NCBI RefSeq assembly: GCF_020037125.1
Contig: NZ_JAIQDG010000014.1
Location: forward strand, 124,001 to 188,000
From: Myxococcus sp. RHSTA-1-4
GTDB lineage: Bacteria > Myxococcota > Myxococcia > Myxococcales > Myxococcaceae
Direction: 5' to 3'
DNA: 64,000 bases
The notes under the pieces are model-generated. The model was not told where the DNA came from. It saw only the letters and a list, made by a program, of their open reading frames with translations, and did not search any database. Positions within the stretch are counted from its first letter, which is position 1, and the number at the start of each line of letters is the position of its first letter. The position numbers and the translations under genes were made by a program. This document shows, in pieces, positions 1 to 7,686 of this stretch.

Positions 1-1
1 A

Positions 2-37
2 GCTGCTCTTCAAGCGCAGGGAGTCTACTTCCCATGA
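2..37 (+). CDS. 3' end of an upstream gene (partial)
   Basis: An open frame enters from the left edge and stops at TGA 35-37. That stop overlaps the ATG at 34 of the next gene in the ATGA arrangement typical of translationally coupled genes. Only eleven residues are visible, ending in VYFP, so no family can be assigned. The overlap suggests the nuclease that follows belongs to an operon beginning outside the window, possibly with further parts of the same DNA-modification island. The call rests only on the overlap. Confidence 0.35.
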   Translation, partial: AALQAQGVYFP

Positions 38-1011
38 GCCTCAAGTCCTTGTTGCCGGGCTGGACCGTTCCGCTGGTGAAGAACGAGGTGCGCATCCGGA
101 GCTACTCGACGACGGCGGACGTGCTGGCCTTCCGCCGGTGCCGGCGTCAGTACGGGTACTTCGGGGTCCGTGGCTTCAGCAGCGCCACCTCAACGCAGCT
201 CTACTTCGGCACCCTGGTGCATGACGTGCTGGACCGCATCACCCGAGACCGCCGAGCGGCACCGACGCGGGCGCTTCCCTCGGAGGAGGAGATCCAGCAG
301 CTCGTTCAGGAGGCGCATGACCGGCTTATCCGCTCAGGCGTGCGGACCTTCAACGCGCCCCTGATGCGGGAGAAGGCGGCACGGCTCATCCACCGATTCG
401 TCCACCTGGTGGGCGAGGCGTTCTTCCCCCACATCCGTCAGACCGAGTACCGCCTGGAGCGAGCTCTGAAGACCCCGCAGGGGCGCGACTACATCCTGCA
501 GGGAGTGGTGGATATCCTCGCCGGGGCGGTGTCGCATGCCTTGGGGCTCAACTTCCCAACGTCGGAGGTGGATGAGGAAATCTGGGACTACAAGTCGGGG
601 CGCATGCCAGCCAAGGGCGCCTCCGAGTTGGTGGACTACGAGTACCAGATGCAGGTGTACGCCGAGCTCTACCGGCAGCAGACGGGCCACTTTCCGGCGC
701 GCGCGGTACTCATCTTCCTGGGCGAACTCGACGATGACGAACTCTGGAAGCTGGCGCTGAAGGGAAAAGGCCCTGGGGTCTTTCCGCGTCTCTTCTATCC
801 GCTGCACCCCTCGCCCGTTCGGGTGAAGGCGGCCATGCAGGACTTCCACAATACCGTGGAGTTGATTGAGGAGGAGCGCGCCAAGCCCTACGAGAAGCAA
901 TGGGCCGCACCCAGCCACTCCGTGGAGGAGCAGACCTGCGAGGCCTGCGACATCCGCTTCCGGTGCTCCAGCTTCCCCCAGGCGAGCAAGCAGCGTCGCG
1001 ACGCGCTCTGA
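34..1011 (+). CDS. RecB/Cas4-like PD-(D/E)XK nuclease with Fe-S cluster
   Basis: A 325-residue protein of the PDDEXK_1 (RecB/AddB/Cas4-like) nuclease group. The core motifs occur in order: the histidine motif GTLVHDVLDR (H63), GVVDIL with D150, WDYKSGR with D185 and K187, and the YQMQVYAEL helix (Q205/Q207). Four cysteines frame the domain: C36, then C302, C305 and C311 in CEACDIRFRC. This is the spacing that holds a 4Fe-4S cluster in AddB and Cas4. Proteins of this type degrade or trim DNA ends. There is no helicase domain in this polypeptide, so it probably works with a partner, perhaps the upstream gene that overlaps its start. Its position just before a 7-deazaguanine DNA-modification operon suggests the nuclease arm of a restriction-like system, but a 540-base gap separates them. 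The fold is clear; the role is inferred. Confidence 0.85.
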   Translation: MSLKSLLPGWTVPLVKNEVRIRSYSTTADVLAFRRCRRQYGYFGVRGFSSATSTQLYFGTLVHDVLDRITRDRRAAPTRALPSEEEIQQLVQEAHDRLIRSGVRTFNAPLMREKAARLIHRFVHLVGEAFFPHIRQTEYRLERALKTPQGRDYILQGVVDILAGAVSHALGLNFPTSEVDEEIWDYKSGRMPAKGASELVDYEYQMQVYAELYRQQTGHFPARAVLIFLGELDDDELWKLALKGKGPGVFPRLFYPLHPSPVRVKAAMQDFHNTVELIEEERAKPYEKQWAAPSHSVEEQTCEACDIRFRCSSFPQASKQRRDAL

Positions 1012-1549
1012 GGATTCTCCCAGCACGCTCCTCGCCGAATAGCGGCTGAGGACGTGCCTCCCCACCCGCGCAGGAATGCGTCTTGCGACTCCAGGCCCCC
1101 AGACGCCACCTCCACATGGGGTGGCGCAAGTGGAGTGCGCTGCGTAGGCCCTCGCGAACGTGGAGGACTCCGTCGAGTCAGCAGGCGTGGAACTTCAGGC
1201 CGTGCGCGGTCATCGCTCCGGCGGCTTCTCGGGTTTTCAAGGTGTTCGCCGTGTCCTCCGGATGCAAAGCGCCGGGGAGCGGACTCGCTGCGGTTACTGC
1301 GCCACTGTACGAAAGATGACTCAGGAGGTCATCAGAGCCCCGCACAACGTTATAGTGCGGCATGTCGTGAGCACGACCGAGCGGTTTATGGTCGACCCGT
1401 CGCGCACACACGAGGTAGATACCGCCCCCATGGACTCCGCGGAAACTGCACGCCGGCTCGAATGTGGCACCCTGCAGTTTTCCTGAGAGCGAGGAGGGCA
1501 AGATGGGTGCGGTTTATCGGGCGGCGGGGCTGACGGGAGGGCGTCTGTC
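1012..1549. other. Intergenic stretch, no convincing gene
   Basis: About 540 bases separate the nuclease from the queE-like gene. Open frames exist in several registers, but none shows the strong G/C third-position bias of the flanking genes, a good ribosome site or a recognisable product. The region carries two adjacent inverted repeats (1340-1377) and probably holds the promoter of the modification operon. A decayed gene cannot be excluded. Confidence 0.5.
1340..1377. promoter_or_regulatory. Two adjacent perfect inverted repeats
   Basis: CCGCAC at 1340-1345 pairs with GTGCGG at 1355-1360 around a 9-base loop. Four bases later GTCGTG at 1364-1369 and CACGAC at 1372-1377 form a perfect 6+2+6 palindrome. 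The pair lies about 170 bases before the GTG of the first gene of the operon. It may be an operator for a dimeric regulator, or RNA hairpins in a leader. No regulator gene is visible nearby. Confidence 0.35.
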
Positions 1550-2200
1550 GTGAGCTACGCCGTCAAGGAGCTCTTTTACACGCTGCAGGGAGAGGGCGCG
1601 CAAGCTGGGCGCGCGGCGGTGTTCCTCCGCTTTTCTGGCTGCAACCTCTGGAGCGGTCTTGAGCGAGACCGGGAGAGAGGGCCAGGCGGCTGCTCTCGCT
1701 GGTGCGACACCGACTTTGTCGGGCTTGATGGCTCTGGAGGCGGGAGGTTCACATCCGCCGATGCATTGGCGGATGCCGTGGCTGCGGAATGGCCCCAGAC
1801 GCATGCAGAGGAGCAGGCACCCATGGTGGTGTGCACTGGTGGGGAGCCGCTGCTCCAACTGGACGTCCCGCTGCTCGATGCGCTTCATGCGCGTGGGTTC
1901 TTCGTCGCCGTCGAGACCAACGGAACGAAGCCTGTCCCCGAGGAAGTGGACTGGGTCTGTGTGAGCCCCAAGGCTGGAAGTGAGCTGCTGCAGCGGACGG
2001 GCAACGAGCTCAAGCTCGTGTTCCCGCAGCCTGGCTTCGAGCCAGGCCAGTTCGTGGACTTGGGATTCACGCACTTCATCCTCCAACCCATGGATGGCCC
2101 GAACAGGACTCACAACACGGAACTGGCGCTCCGCTACTGCCTGGAGCATCCGAAGTGGAAGCTCGGGCTTCAGATGCACAAGATGGTGGGAATCCGCTGA
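1550..2200 (+). CDS. queE: 7-carboxy-7-deazaguanine synthase QueE-like radical SAM enzyme
   Basis: A 216-residue radical SAM protein that should convert 6-carboxytetrahydropterin to 7-carboxy-7-deazaguanine, the committed step towards preQ0. The start is GTG at 1550 behind GGGAGGG. QueE hallmarks are the N-terminal FYTLQGEG, FSGCNLW, WCDTDFVG, the SAM-binding VVCTGGEPLLQ, and VETNGT. The cluster cysteines are spaced C-X16-C-X3-C, unlike the C-X3-C-X2-C and C-X14-C-X2-C patterns known for QueE, so the first loop is longer. The gene leads an operon whose later genes insert a preQ0-derived base into DNA, so this copy probably supplies substrate for DNA rather than only for tRNA queuosine. FolE, QueD and QueC are not visible and must lie elsewhere. 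The family call is strong. Confidence 0.9.
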   Translation: MSYAVKELFYTLQGEGAQAGRAAVFLRFSGCNLWSGLERDRERGPGGCSRWCDTDFVGLDGSGGGRFTSADALADAVAAEWPQTHAEEQAPMVVCTGGEPLLQLDVPLLDALHARGFFVAVETNGTKPVPEEVDWVCVSPKAGSELLQRTGNELKLVFPQPGFEPGQFVDLGFTHFILQPMDGPNRTHNTELALRYCLEHPKWKLGLQMHKMVGIR

Positions 2201-2213
2201 GACGGACAGTTCG

Positions 2214-3170
2214 ATGACCGCGACCCTGCACATCATCGCGAGCTGCACTGACCGGAAGCGCCAGCCCGTGCCCGAGCCACTCCGTCTTCGCGCTGTGAAG
2301 GTGGACGGTATCGAGGCCCGTGCGCGGGCGTGGTGCGAACGCCTCAGTGACGACCGCTATGACGCGTTCGAGGCGGGGGCGCTCTACGCTGGCGCGCACT
2401 GGAGCGTTGTCCTGGGGCTGCCCGAGGTCGCCCGTGCACGTGGATTCAAGCCGCAACTCTGGGTCGCCTCAGCAGGGTATGGGCTGATTCCAGCGCATGC
2501 GGTCATCCGCCCCTACTCCGCGACATTTGCCCGGGGGCACGACGACTCCGTGGTGAAGAACGCCGCCAGTCGCGACTCAGCGGACCAGTTGCGGATGTGG
2601 TGGAAGGTCCTCTCGCGGCACGAGGGCCCGTCGGCTCGGCATGCCCGCAGCATCAATGAACTCGCCGCGGAGGGGCCGCGGGCCAGCATCCTGGTGGTGG
2701 CCTCTCCGTTGTATGTGACGGCCCTCGCTGAAGACCTGGCCCGGGCGGTACAGCAACTTGTCGTGCCGGAGCGCCTGCTCATCGTGTCCACGCCGTCCCC
2801 CCTGGCGAAGGGGCCGCTGGCTCCTCACTGGATTCCATCGAGCGCGCACCACCAGAAGCGACTGGGGGGCTCGAAGCTGTCCCTCCACGCGCGCGTCGCG
2901 CGCGAAATCATCGAGCAAACGCCGAGCGAGCGCTTCGATGCTCATTCCGTTCGGCGAAAGTATCAGCGCCTGATTGCGCGCAGTGCGCCCCCCCTCGTCC
3001 ATCAGCGGACGCCGATGTCGGATGCGGAGGTGCACTCGTTCATCAGGGATGCGTTGAGAGCAGGAGAGAAGTCCTGGAGTGCATCCCTCCGCCGCCTTCG
3101 CGCGGGGGGGCAGGCATGTGAGCAGAGTCGTTTCAAGCGTCTCTTCCTCGAAGTCCGGGAGGGCCCATGA
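2214..3170 (+). CDS. dpdC: DpdC candidate (dPreQ0 to amido-deazaguanine step in DNA)
   Basis: A 318-residue protein starting at ATG 2214, 13 bases after queE, and overlapping the next gene by ATGA at 3167-3170. Near the N-terminus are IIASCTDRKR and, about 70-90 residues on, a WVASAGYGLIP stretch. This resembles the small nucleotide-related DUF6884/YaaA-like group with an SAxYGL motif. In Salmonella Montevideo dpdC is needed, beyond dpdA and dpdB, to convert preQ0 in DNA to 7-amido-7-deazaguanine. The size and position beside dpdB and dpdA make this the best DpdC candidate. The identification rests mainly on gene order and a remembered motif, not on a computed alignment. An alternative is another Dpd accessory protein. 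Confidence 0.55.
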   Translation: MTATLHIIASCTDRKRQPVPEPLRLRAVKVDGIEARARAWCERLSDDRYDAFEAGALYAGAHWSVVLGLPEVARARGFKPQLWVASAGYGLIPAHAVIRPYSATFARGHDDSVVKNAASRDSADQLRMWWKVLSRHEGPSARHARSINELAAEGPRASILVVASPLYVTALAEDLARAVQQLVVPERLLIVSTPSPLAKGPLAPHWIPSSAHHQKRLGGSKLSLHARVAREIIEQTPSERFDAHSVRRKYQRLIARSAPPLVHQRTPMSDAEVHSFIRDALRAGEKSWSASLRRLRAGGQACEQSRFKRLFLEVREGP

Positions 3171-4306
3171 AGAGAGCCGAACCTTCTTCCATTCAACGCC
3201 GTGCCATCCGCGTCATTCAGACGTCGAAGAACCCGCTCTTCCTCTTCGCGCTCACCGCCGAGGAGTTGCTTCAGGTGGCGGAGGTCTCACGCGTCTCACG
3301 GGACTCTTCGGGACGGCTGCTCGGGTATCAACGCCCCGAGGTGAAGCGGCATGTCCGCAGCATCACGGAGTACCTGAACGGCGACGAGGTGCTTTTCCCG
3401 AACTCCATCATCCTCGCCCTGTCGTCCTCGGTCATCTTCAAGCAGGTACGAGGCCCCCGCGTGGATGATGGCAGGGCGGAGGCTGGAAGCCTCGTGATTC
3501 CACTGCCGAAACCGGGACAACCGAAGCCCGCGTGGATTGTGGATGGGCAGCAGCGAGCGCTTGCTCTGTCCCAGTGCCGCAAGCAGGATCTCCTCGTCCC
3601 TGTCAACGCCTTCATCGCGGATGAAGTGGACCTGCAACGCGACCAGTTCCTCCGAGTCAACAACACCAAGCCACTGCCCCGCGGGCTCATCACGGAGCTC
3701 CTCCCGGAAGTCTCGACGCTGCTTCCGCCCAATCTGGCCGCGCGCAGGGCGCCCGCCGCATTGTGCGACCTGTTGAGTCGCGACCCGGAGTCCCCTTTCA
3801 GGAACCTGATCCGTCGCTCCTCCATGGAGGCCGCTTCGCGGAAGTCCGCCGTCGTCGCGGACACTGCGGTGGTGAAGATGATTCAGGATAGCCTCTCCGC
3901 ACTCACCGGGTGCTTGTTCCCCTTCCGGAACATCGCCAGCGGCGAAACCGACTTCGATTCGGTCAGGAAGTCGCTGCTTCTGTACTGGACCGCGGTCAAG
4001 GAAACCTTTCCTGACGCATGGGGACTCCCTCCCTCCCGGAGCCGGCTCATGCATGGCGCGGGCATCAGCGCGATGGGGCGACTGATGGACAAAGTGATGA
4101 GCAACATCGATATCCGCGCCGCACGGGCACCCAAGTTGGTTCGTGCCGAGCTTCAACGCGTGCGGCCGGTGTGTCGTTGGACAGAGGGCCAATGGGAGGA
4201 CCTGGGGATTTCATGGAACCAGGTGCAGAACACGCCGCAACACATCCGGCTGCTCTCGAACGTTCTTCTTCGTGCGTACACCAATAACCGTCGGACGGCA
4301 GCGTGA
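3167..4306 (+). CDS. dpdB: DpdB-like DGQQR-domain protein, copy 1
   Basis: A 379-residue member of the DGQHR/DndB-like superfamily. Key motifs are GYQRPEV at 53-59, VDGQQR at 125-130, NNTKPLPRGLITELLP at 165-180 and WGLPPSRSRLMHGAGI at 285-300. DpdB helps DpdA insert preQ0 into DNA in Salmonella; the related DndB and DGQHR proteins have ParB-like folds. The start overlaps the stop of the previous gene and its own stop overlaps the GTG of dpdA (GTGA at 4303-4306), so the three genes are translationally coupled. A second protein with the same motif set lies directly after dpdA, and the two are obvious paralogues. Whether both support modification or one has become a regulator is unknown. Confidence 0.82.
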   Translation: MKRAEPSSIQRRAIRVIQTSKNPLFLFALTAEELLQVAEVSRVSRDSSGRLLGYQRPEVKRHVRSITEYLNGDEVLFPNSIILALSSSVIFKQVRGPRVDDGRAEAGSLVIPLPKPGQPKPAWIVDGQQRALALSQCRKQDLLVPVNAFIADEVDLQRDQFLRVNNTKPLPRGLITELLPEVSTLLPPNLAARRAPAALCDLLSRDPESPFRNLIRRSSMEAASRKSAVVADTAVVKMIQDSLSALTGCLFPFRNIASGETDFDSVRKSLLLYWTAVKETFPDAWGLPPSRSRLMHGAGISAMGRLMDKVMSNIDIRAARAPKLVRAELQRVRPVCRWTEGQWEDLGISWNQVQNTPQHIRLLSNVLLRAYTNNRRTAA

Positions 4307-5568
4307 AGTACTTCTTCCCTGATAGCCAGGATCTGGTTGACCCCAGCTTTGATTTCGAGCGGGAGCGGCGCTCGACTACCCGAAAGCGGCAACGCGACGA
4401 CTTGTACGCGCACGAGGTTTTCTCCTCGACGCCCTTCGATGGGCTCCTAGTTTCCAAGGGAATTGTGGACGGCTATGGAGGACTGGGGAGCCGGTATACG
4501 CTCGCACAACGACACCGGTTGCTGCGCTTGGGCGCTCCAGAGTTCTTCAGAATCGACCAGGCCCCGCGGAAGCTTGCTCTCATGGGGGATTGCGGCGCCT
4601 TCACCTACGTGAAGGAAGAGGAGCCGCCGTACTCGGTCGACGAGTTGCTGGAGTTCTATGGGGGCTGTCGCTTCGATTACGGGCTTTCGCTAGATCACGT
4701 CATTCTGCTGTTCAAGCCGGAGGCAGATGCTTCGCGTGATGCTCTCAAGGCACTTGTTCCCAAGGAGATGCAGGACCGGCGTGAGTTGACGCTGGAGCTT
4801 GCCGAAGCGTTTCTTCGGAAGCACAAAGCCGGGAAGTACACCTTCGAGCCCATCGGTGTTGCTCAAGGGTGGAGCCCTCTGTCGTACGCGGAATCGGTCA
4901 AGGCTCTGCAGAAGATGGGCTACCACTTCATTGCTCTAGGGGGGATGGTCCCCCTCAAGTCTCCGGAGCTCCTTGCGTGTCTGGAGGCTATCGATAAGGT
5001 CAGAAAGCCAGGCATCCAGCTTCATTTGCTCGGAATCACGAGAACTGAGCACCTGAAGGACTTTGACCGGCTCGGCATTACCTCCTTCGACAGTACCTCT
5101 CCGCTGCGCCAAGCCTTCAAGGACGACAAGGACAACTACTATACGCCCGAGCGCAACTACACGGCGATTCGCATTCCCCAGGTAGAGGGGAACCCCGGGC
5201 TCCAGCGCATGATCTCTTCAGGCGAGGTGTCTCAGGATGTTGCTCGGAAGCTGGAGAAGGCCTGCCTTGAAGGGATGCGGCTGTTTGAGGCGGGTAAGCG
5301 GACTGTCGACGAGGTTCTGGCCCTTTTGATGGAGTACGAGCGCTTCTACGACCCGGGTTCGAAGAAGAATCATGCGGAGGCCTACCGACGAACGCTGACG
5401 GATGCTCCCTGGCGGAAGTGCCCTTGCGACGTGTGCCGTGAACTTCGCTATCACGTCGTGCTCTTCCGCGGGGCGGAGCGGAACCGTCGACGCGGCTTCC
5501 ATAACGTCTGGACCTTTTATCAGCAGCTCGAGAAGCAACTCGGGCTTGAGAAGGGGAGCGCGGCCTGA
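4303..5568 (+). CDS. dpdA: DpdA, TGT-like DNA 7-deazaguanine transglycosylase
   Basis: A 421-residue tRNA-guanine transglycosylase homologue of the DpdA type, which swaps guanine in DNA for preQ0. The start is GTG 4303, overlapping the previous stop. Motifs follow the TGT barrel order: LMGDCGAF (D96, candidate catalytic Asp), FDYGLSLDHV (D125, D131), the substrate-side GVAQGW at 185-190, GGMVPLKS at 213-220, and SFDSTSP (D263, candidate nucleophile). A zinc-site signature CPCDVC (C373, C375, C378) with H384 or H400 closes the chain, as in tRNA TGTs. The N-terminus and the EEEPPYSVDEL segment fit DpdA rather than housekeeping TGT. The gene is visibly less G/C-rich than the chromosome after 9.6 kb, consistent with transfer. 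It is the defining gene of the island and the firmest assignment here. Confidence 0.92.
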   Translation: MKYFFPDSQDLVDPSFDFERERRSTTRKRQRDDLYAHEVFSSTPFDGLLVSKGIVDGYGGLGSRYTLAQRHRLLRLGAPEFFRIDQAPRKLALMGDCGAFTYVKEEEPPYSVDELLEFYGGCRFDYGLSLDHVILLFKPEADASRDALKALVPKEMQDRRELTLELAEAFLRKHKAGKYTFEPIGVAQGWSPLSYAESVKALQKMGYHFIALGGMVPLKSPELLACLEAIDKVRKPGIQLHLLGITRTEHLKDFDRLGITSFDSTSPLRQAFKDDKDNYYTPERNYTAIRIPQVEGNPGLQRMISSGEVSQDVARKLEKACLEGMRLFEAGKRTVDEVLALLMEYERFYDPGSKKNHAEAYRRTLTDAPWRKCPCDVCRELRYHVVLFRGAERNRRRGFHNVWTFYQQLEKQLGLEKGSAA

Positions 5569-5594
5569 GGCCGGCGACCTGACACGGTGCACAC

Positions 5595-6764
5595 ATGCCG
5601 AACGAAATGAAGCTTCCCGCGATTGAGGTGAAGCAGTCCCCAGGGCGGACACTGTACGCGTTCGCGGTTGACGGCAAGCTGGTTCCGAAGTTTGCGGCAA
5701 TCTCTCGAGTGCGGCGTAGAGACGATGGTGGGTTGACGGGCTACCAGCGGCCCGAGGTGCTCTCGCACATTGACGAGATCCGGAACTACCTGGAGAGCAA
5801 CTCCCCGATGGTTCCGAATGCGGTGGTTGTTGCGTTTGACTCTCGCGTGAAGTTCAAACCGGATTCCAAAGGCGCTGCTTCTGATTACTCGCGCTCTGGA
5901 GTTCTCTCTATTCCTTTTGAAGAGGAATCCTCCGACGAGAAGAAGCCTGGATTCATCGTTGACGGACAGCAGCGTCTGGCGGCCATTCGCGAGGCACTGA
6001 TCGAGAGCTTCCCCATCTGTGTCACGGCGTTCATTACGGATGACGTGAGCCAGCAGACTGAGCAGTTCATCCTGGTCAATTCGACGAAGCCGTTGCCTAA
6101 AGGGCTCATCTATGAGCTCCTGCCTGGTACGAATGCTCGCCTGCCATCGCTACTCGACCGCCGTCGTCTTCCGGCGTTGCTGCTGGAACGCCTGAATCTG
6201 GATGAGGGGTCCCCGTTGCAGAAAATGATCCAGACGGCGACAAACCCGCACGGAATCATTAAGGATAATTCCATCCTGCGAATGCTGGAGAACAGCCTGA
6301 ACGACGGGGTGCTTTATCGGTTCAATTCGGGCGAAGAAGAAGGCCCAAACGTGGAGAAGATGCTCAATGCGCTCCACGCCTACTGGGCCGCCGTCAAGGA
6401 GGTCTTCAAAGCAGCCTGGGGATTGCCGCCGAAGAAGTCGAGGCTCATGCACGGCGCGGGTATTGTTAGTATGGGGCTCATTATGGATGCGATCAGCGAT
6501 CGCTATCGCGATAAACCCCACCCGAGCGCTGGACAGTTTGCGACAGACCTCATGCCACTGAAGGAGGTTTGTCGATGGACCGCTGGCTTCTGGGACTTCG
6601 GTCCTGGTCACCAGCGCAAGTGGAACGAGATCCAGAATACGTCAAAAGATATTGAGTTGCTCACGAACTACCTCATGGTTCAGTACAAGAGCCGAGTGTG
6701 GTCGGCTCCCGATATCTCTCAAGAAAACACGCCAAAGCGTAGTTCATCGAGACGACGGGGGTAG
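5595..6764 (+). CDS. dpdB: DpdB-like DGQQR-domain protein, copy 2
   Basis: A 389-residue paralogue of the protein at 3167-4306. The same motifs recur: GYQRPEV at 49-55, VDGQQR at 122-127, STKPLPKGLIYELLP, WGLPPKKSRLMHGAGI and VCRWT. It starts 26 bases after dpdA at ATG 5595, with no strong ribosome site. An internal ATG at 5607 is an alternative start. The C-terminus carries a short Ser/Arg-rich basic tail (SSSRRRG) absent from copy 1. Two DpdB-like genes bracketing one dpdA is an unusual layout. Possible explanations are a heteromeric DpdB or different DNA targets for each copy. The gene ends 57 bases from the stop of a convergent HNH gene. Confidence 0.82.
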   Translation: MPNEMKLPAIEVKQSPGRTLYAFAVDGKLVPKFAAISRVRRRDDGGLTGYQRPEVLSHIDEIRNYLESNSPMVPNAVVVAFDSRVKFKPDSKGAASDYSRSGVLSIPFEEESSDEKKPGFIVDGQQRLAAIREALIESFPICVTAFITDDVSQQTEQFILVNSTKPLPKGLIYELLPGTNARLPSLLDRRRLPALLLERLNLDEGSPLQKMIQTATNPHGIIKDNSILRMLENSLNDGVLYRFNSGEEEGPNVEKMLNALHAYWAAVKEVFKAAWGLPPKKSRLMHGAGIVSMGLIMDAISDRYRDKPHPSAGQFATDLMPLKEVCRWTAGFWDFGPGHQRKWNEIQNTSKDIELLTNYLMVQYKSRVWSAPDISQENTPKRSSSRRRG

Positions 6765-6821
6765 TCGTGAGTCCTCGTGGCGACGGAGAACGTATCGACG
6801 TGGCGCATGCTGGGGCGTGAT

Positions 6822-7685
6822 TCAACGAGCAACGGGTGCTGCGCAGTGGGTGCAAAGTGTCCTACTGTTTTCGAGAGTCCAACCTAGCTCCGGATTCACT
6901 TTGTGCGCGACTAACTCTTGATCGCCACGTAATTCCGTCGGGCGGCGGAGGCAATTTGTGCATCGGCCGTCCCTAGTAAATATCATCCAACGCTGAGTCG
7001 CCGATGTAGATGCTAGATCTGATGGTTTGCTCGGGCCGATAACTGCTGACTTTATAGGCCAAAATAGCGAGGCTCCTTTGCTTGTGTTGCAGGTGAGGCA
7101 GAGGATTTGGCAGTTTGCTATGTCGTGTCCCGCCAGGAATATCGGAACAATGTGGTCGAGTTGTGGCGGTCGTAGGGGGCCTATTTGAGATGCGGCATCT
7201 GGCTCCTCTAAGTACTCCTGAGCCAGCATTTCTGCATCCGAGAACTTGTGGCCGCAGGTGTTGCAGCGTCCGGACTGTGAACGCAGAAGGGCAGAAAATT
7301 CTTCTCTGGAGACCGAGTATGTCGGTCTACCAAAGACTGCATAGCGACGCATGCGTTTTAGGATGGCGTGAATCGCTCGAATGTCTGCTTCGCTGGGCGT
7401 CGCGAGTAGCGCATTCGCCATTATTTTGGCGTAAGGCCTGATATCGACTGCGTTTGGGTTGAGTACTGCTACAGGAACCTGCGTCCAAAAGAGTTTGTGG
7501 ACCGCGAGCAAAGACGAGATTTCGTGCCACGTAAACCCGGATGGAGACGGGTCACGAATCGCGATTGAGGCGTAGTCGGTTTTTAGTGAGGCAACAAAAT
7601 CTGTCGAAGAATCGTTGCCAAATGGCACATTGTTCCTTCTTGCGCCATTGGCGAGCAGGTGAAGTAGGTCGCGAAGCGCCTTCAT
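6822..7685 (-). CDS. Double HNH-type zinc-finger endonuclease
   Basis: A 287-residue protein. The ATG at 7685 was chosen because it follows the upstream gene's TAA by a single base; a GTG at 7718 is possible but would overlap. The first HNH-like unit has CNTCGHKF (C141, C144), LDHIVP (D177, H178), N191 and CLTC (C196, C199). A second unit follows with CTNC (C242, C245), VAHK (H261), N273 and CTHC (C278, C281). The first matches a standard HNH nuclease; the second keeps the metal ligands but has AH in place of DH, so it may only bind DNA or zinc. The N-terminal 120 residues are unassigned. It forms a two-gene operon with a DGQHR protein and is likely its nuclease. Base composition is clearly A/T-richer than the chromosome, suggesting recent transfer. 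Confidence 0.75.
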   Translation of the reverse strand: MKALRDLLHLLANGARRNNVPFGNDSSTDFVASLKTDYASIAIRDPSPSGFTWHEISSLLAVHKLFWTQVPVAVLNPNAVDIRPYAKIMANALLATPSEADIRAIHAILKRMRRYAVFGRPTYSVSREEFSALLRSQSGRCNTCGHKFSDAEMLAQEYLEEPDAASQIGPLRPPQLDHIVPIFLAGHDIANCQILCLTCNTSKGASLFWPIKSAVIGPSKPSDLASTSATQRWMIFTRDGRCTNCLRRPTELRGDQELVAHKVNPELGWTLENSRTLCTHCAAPVAR

Positions 7686-7686
7686 C

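Noticed and set aside
1160-1486. A 108-codon frame between the nuclease and queE
   Set aside because: Weak codon bias, no ribosome site and no recognisable product. Kept only as part of a described intergenic stretch.
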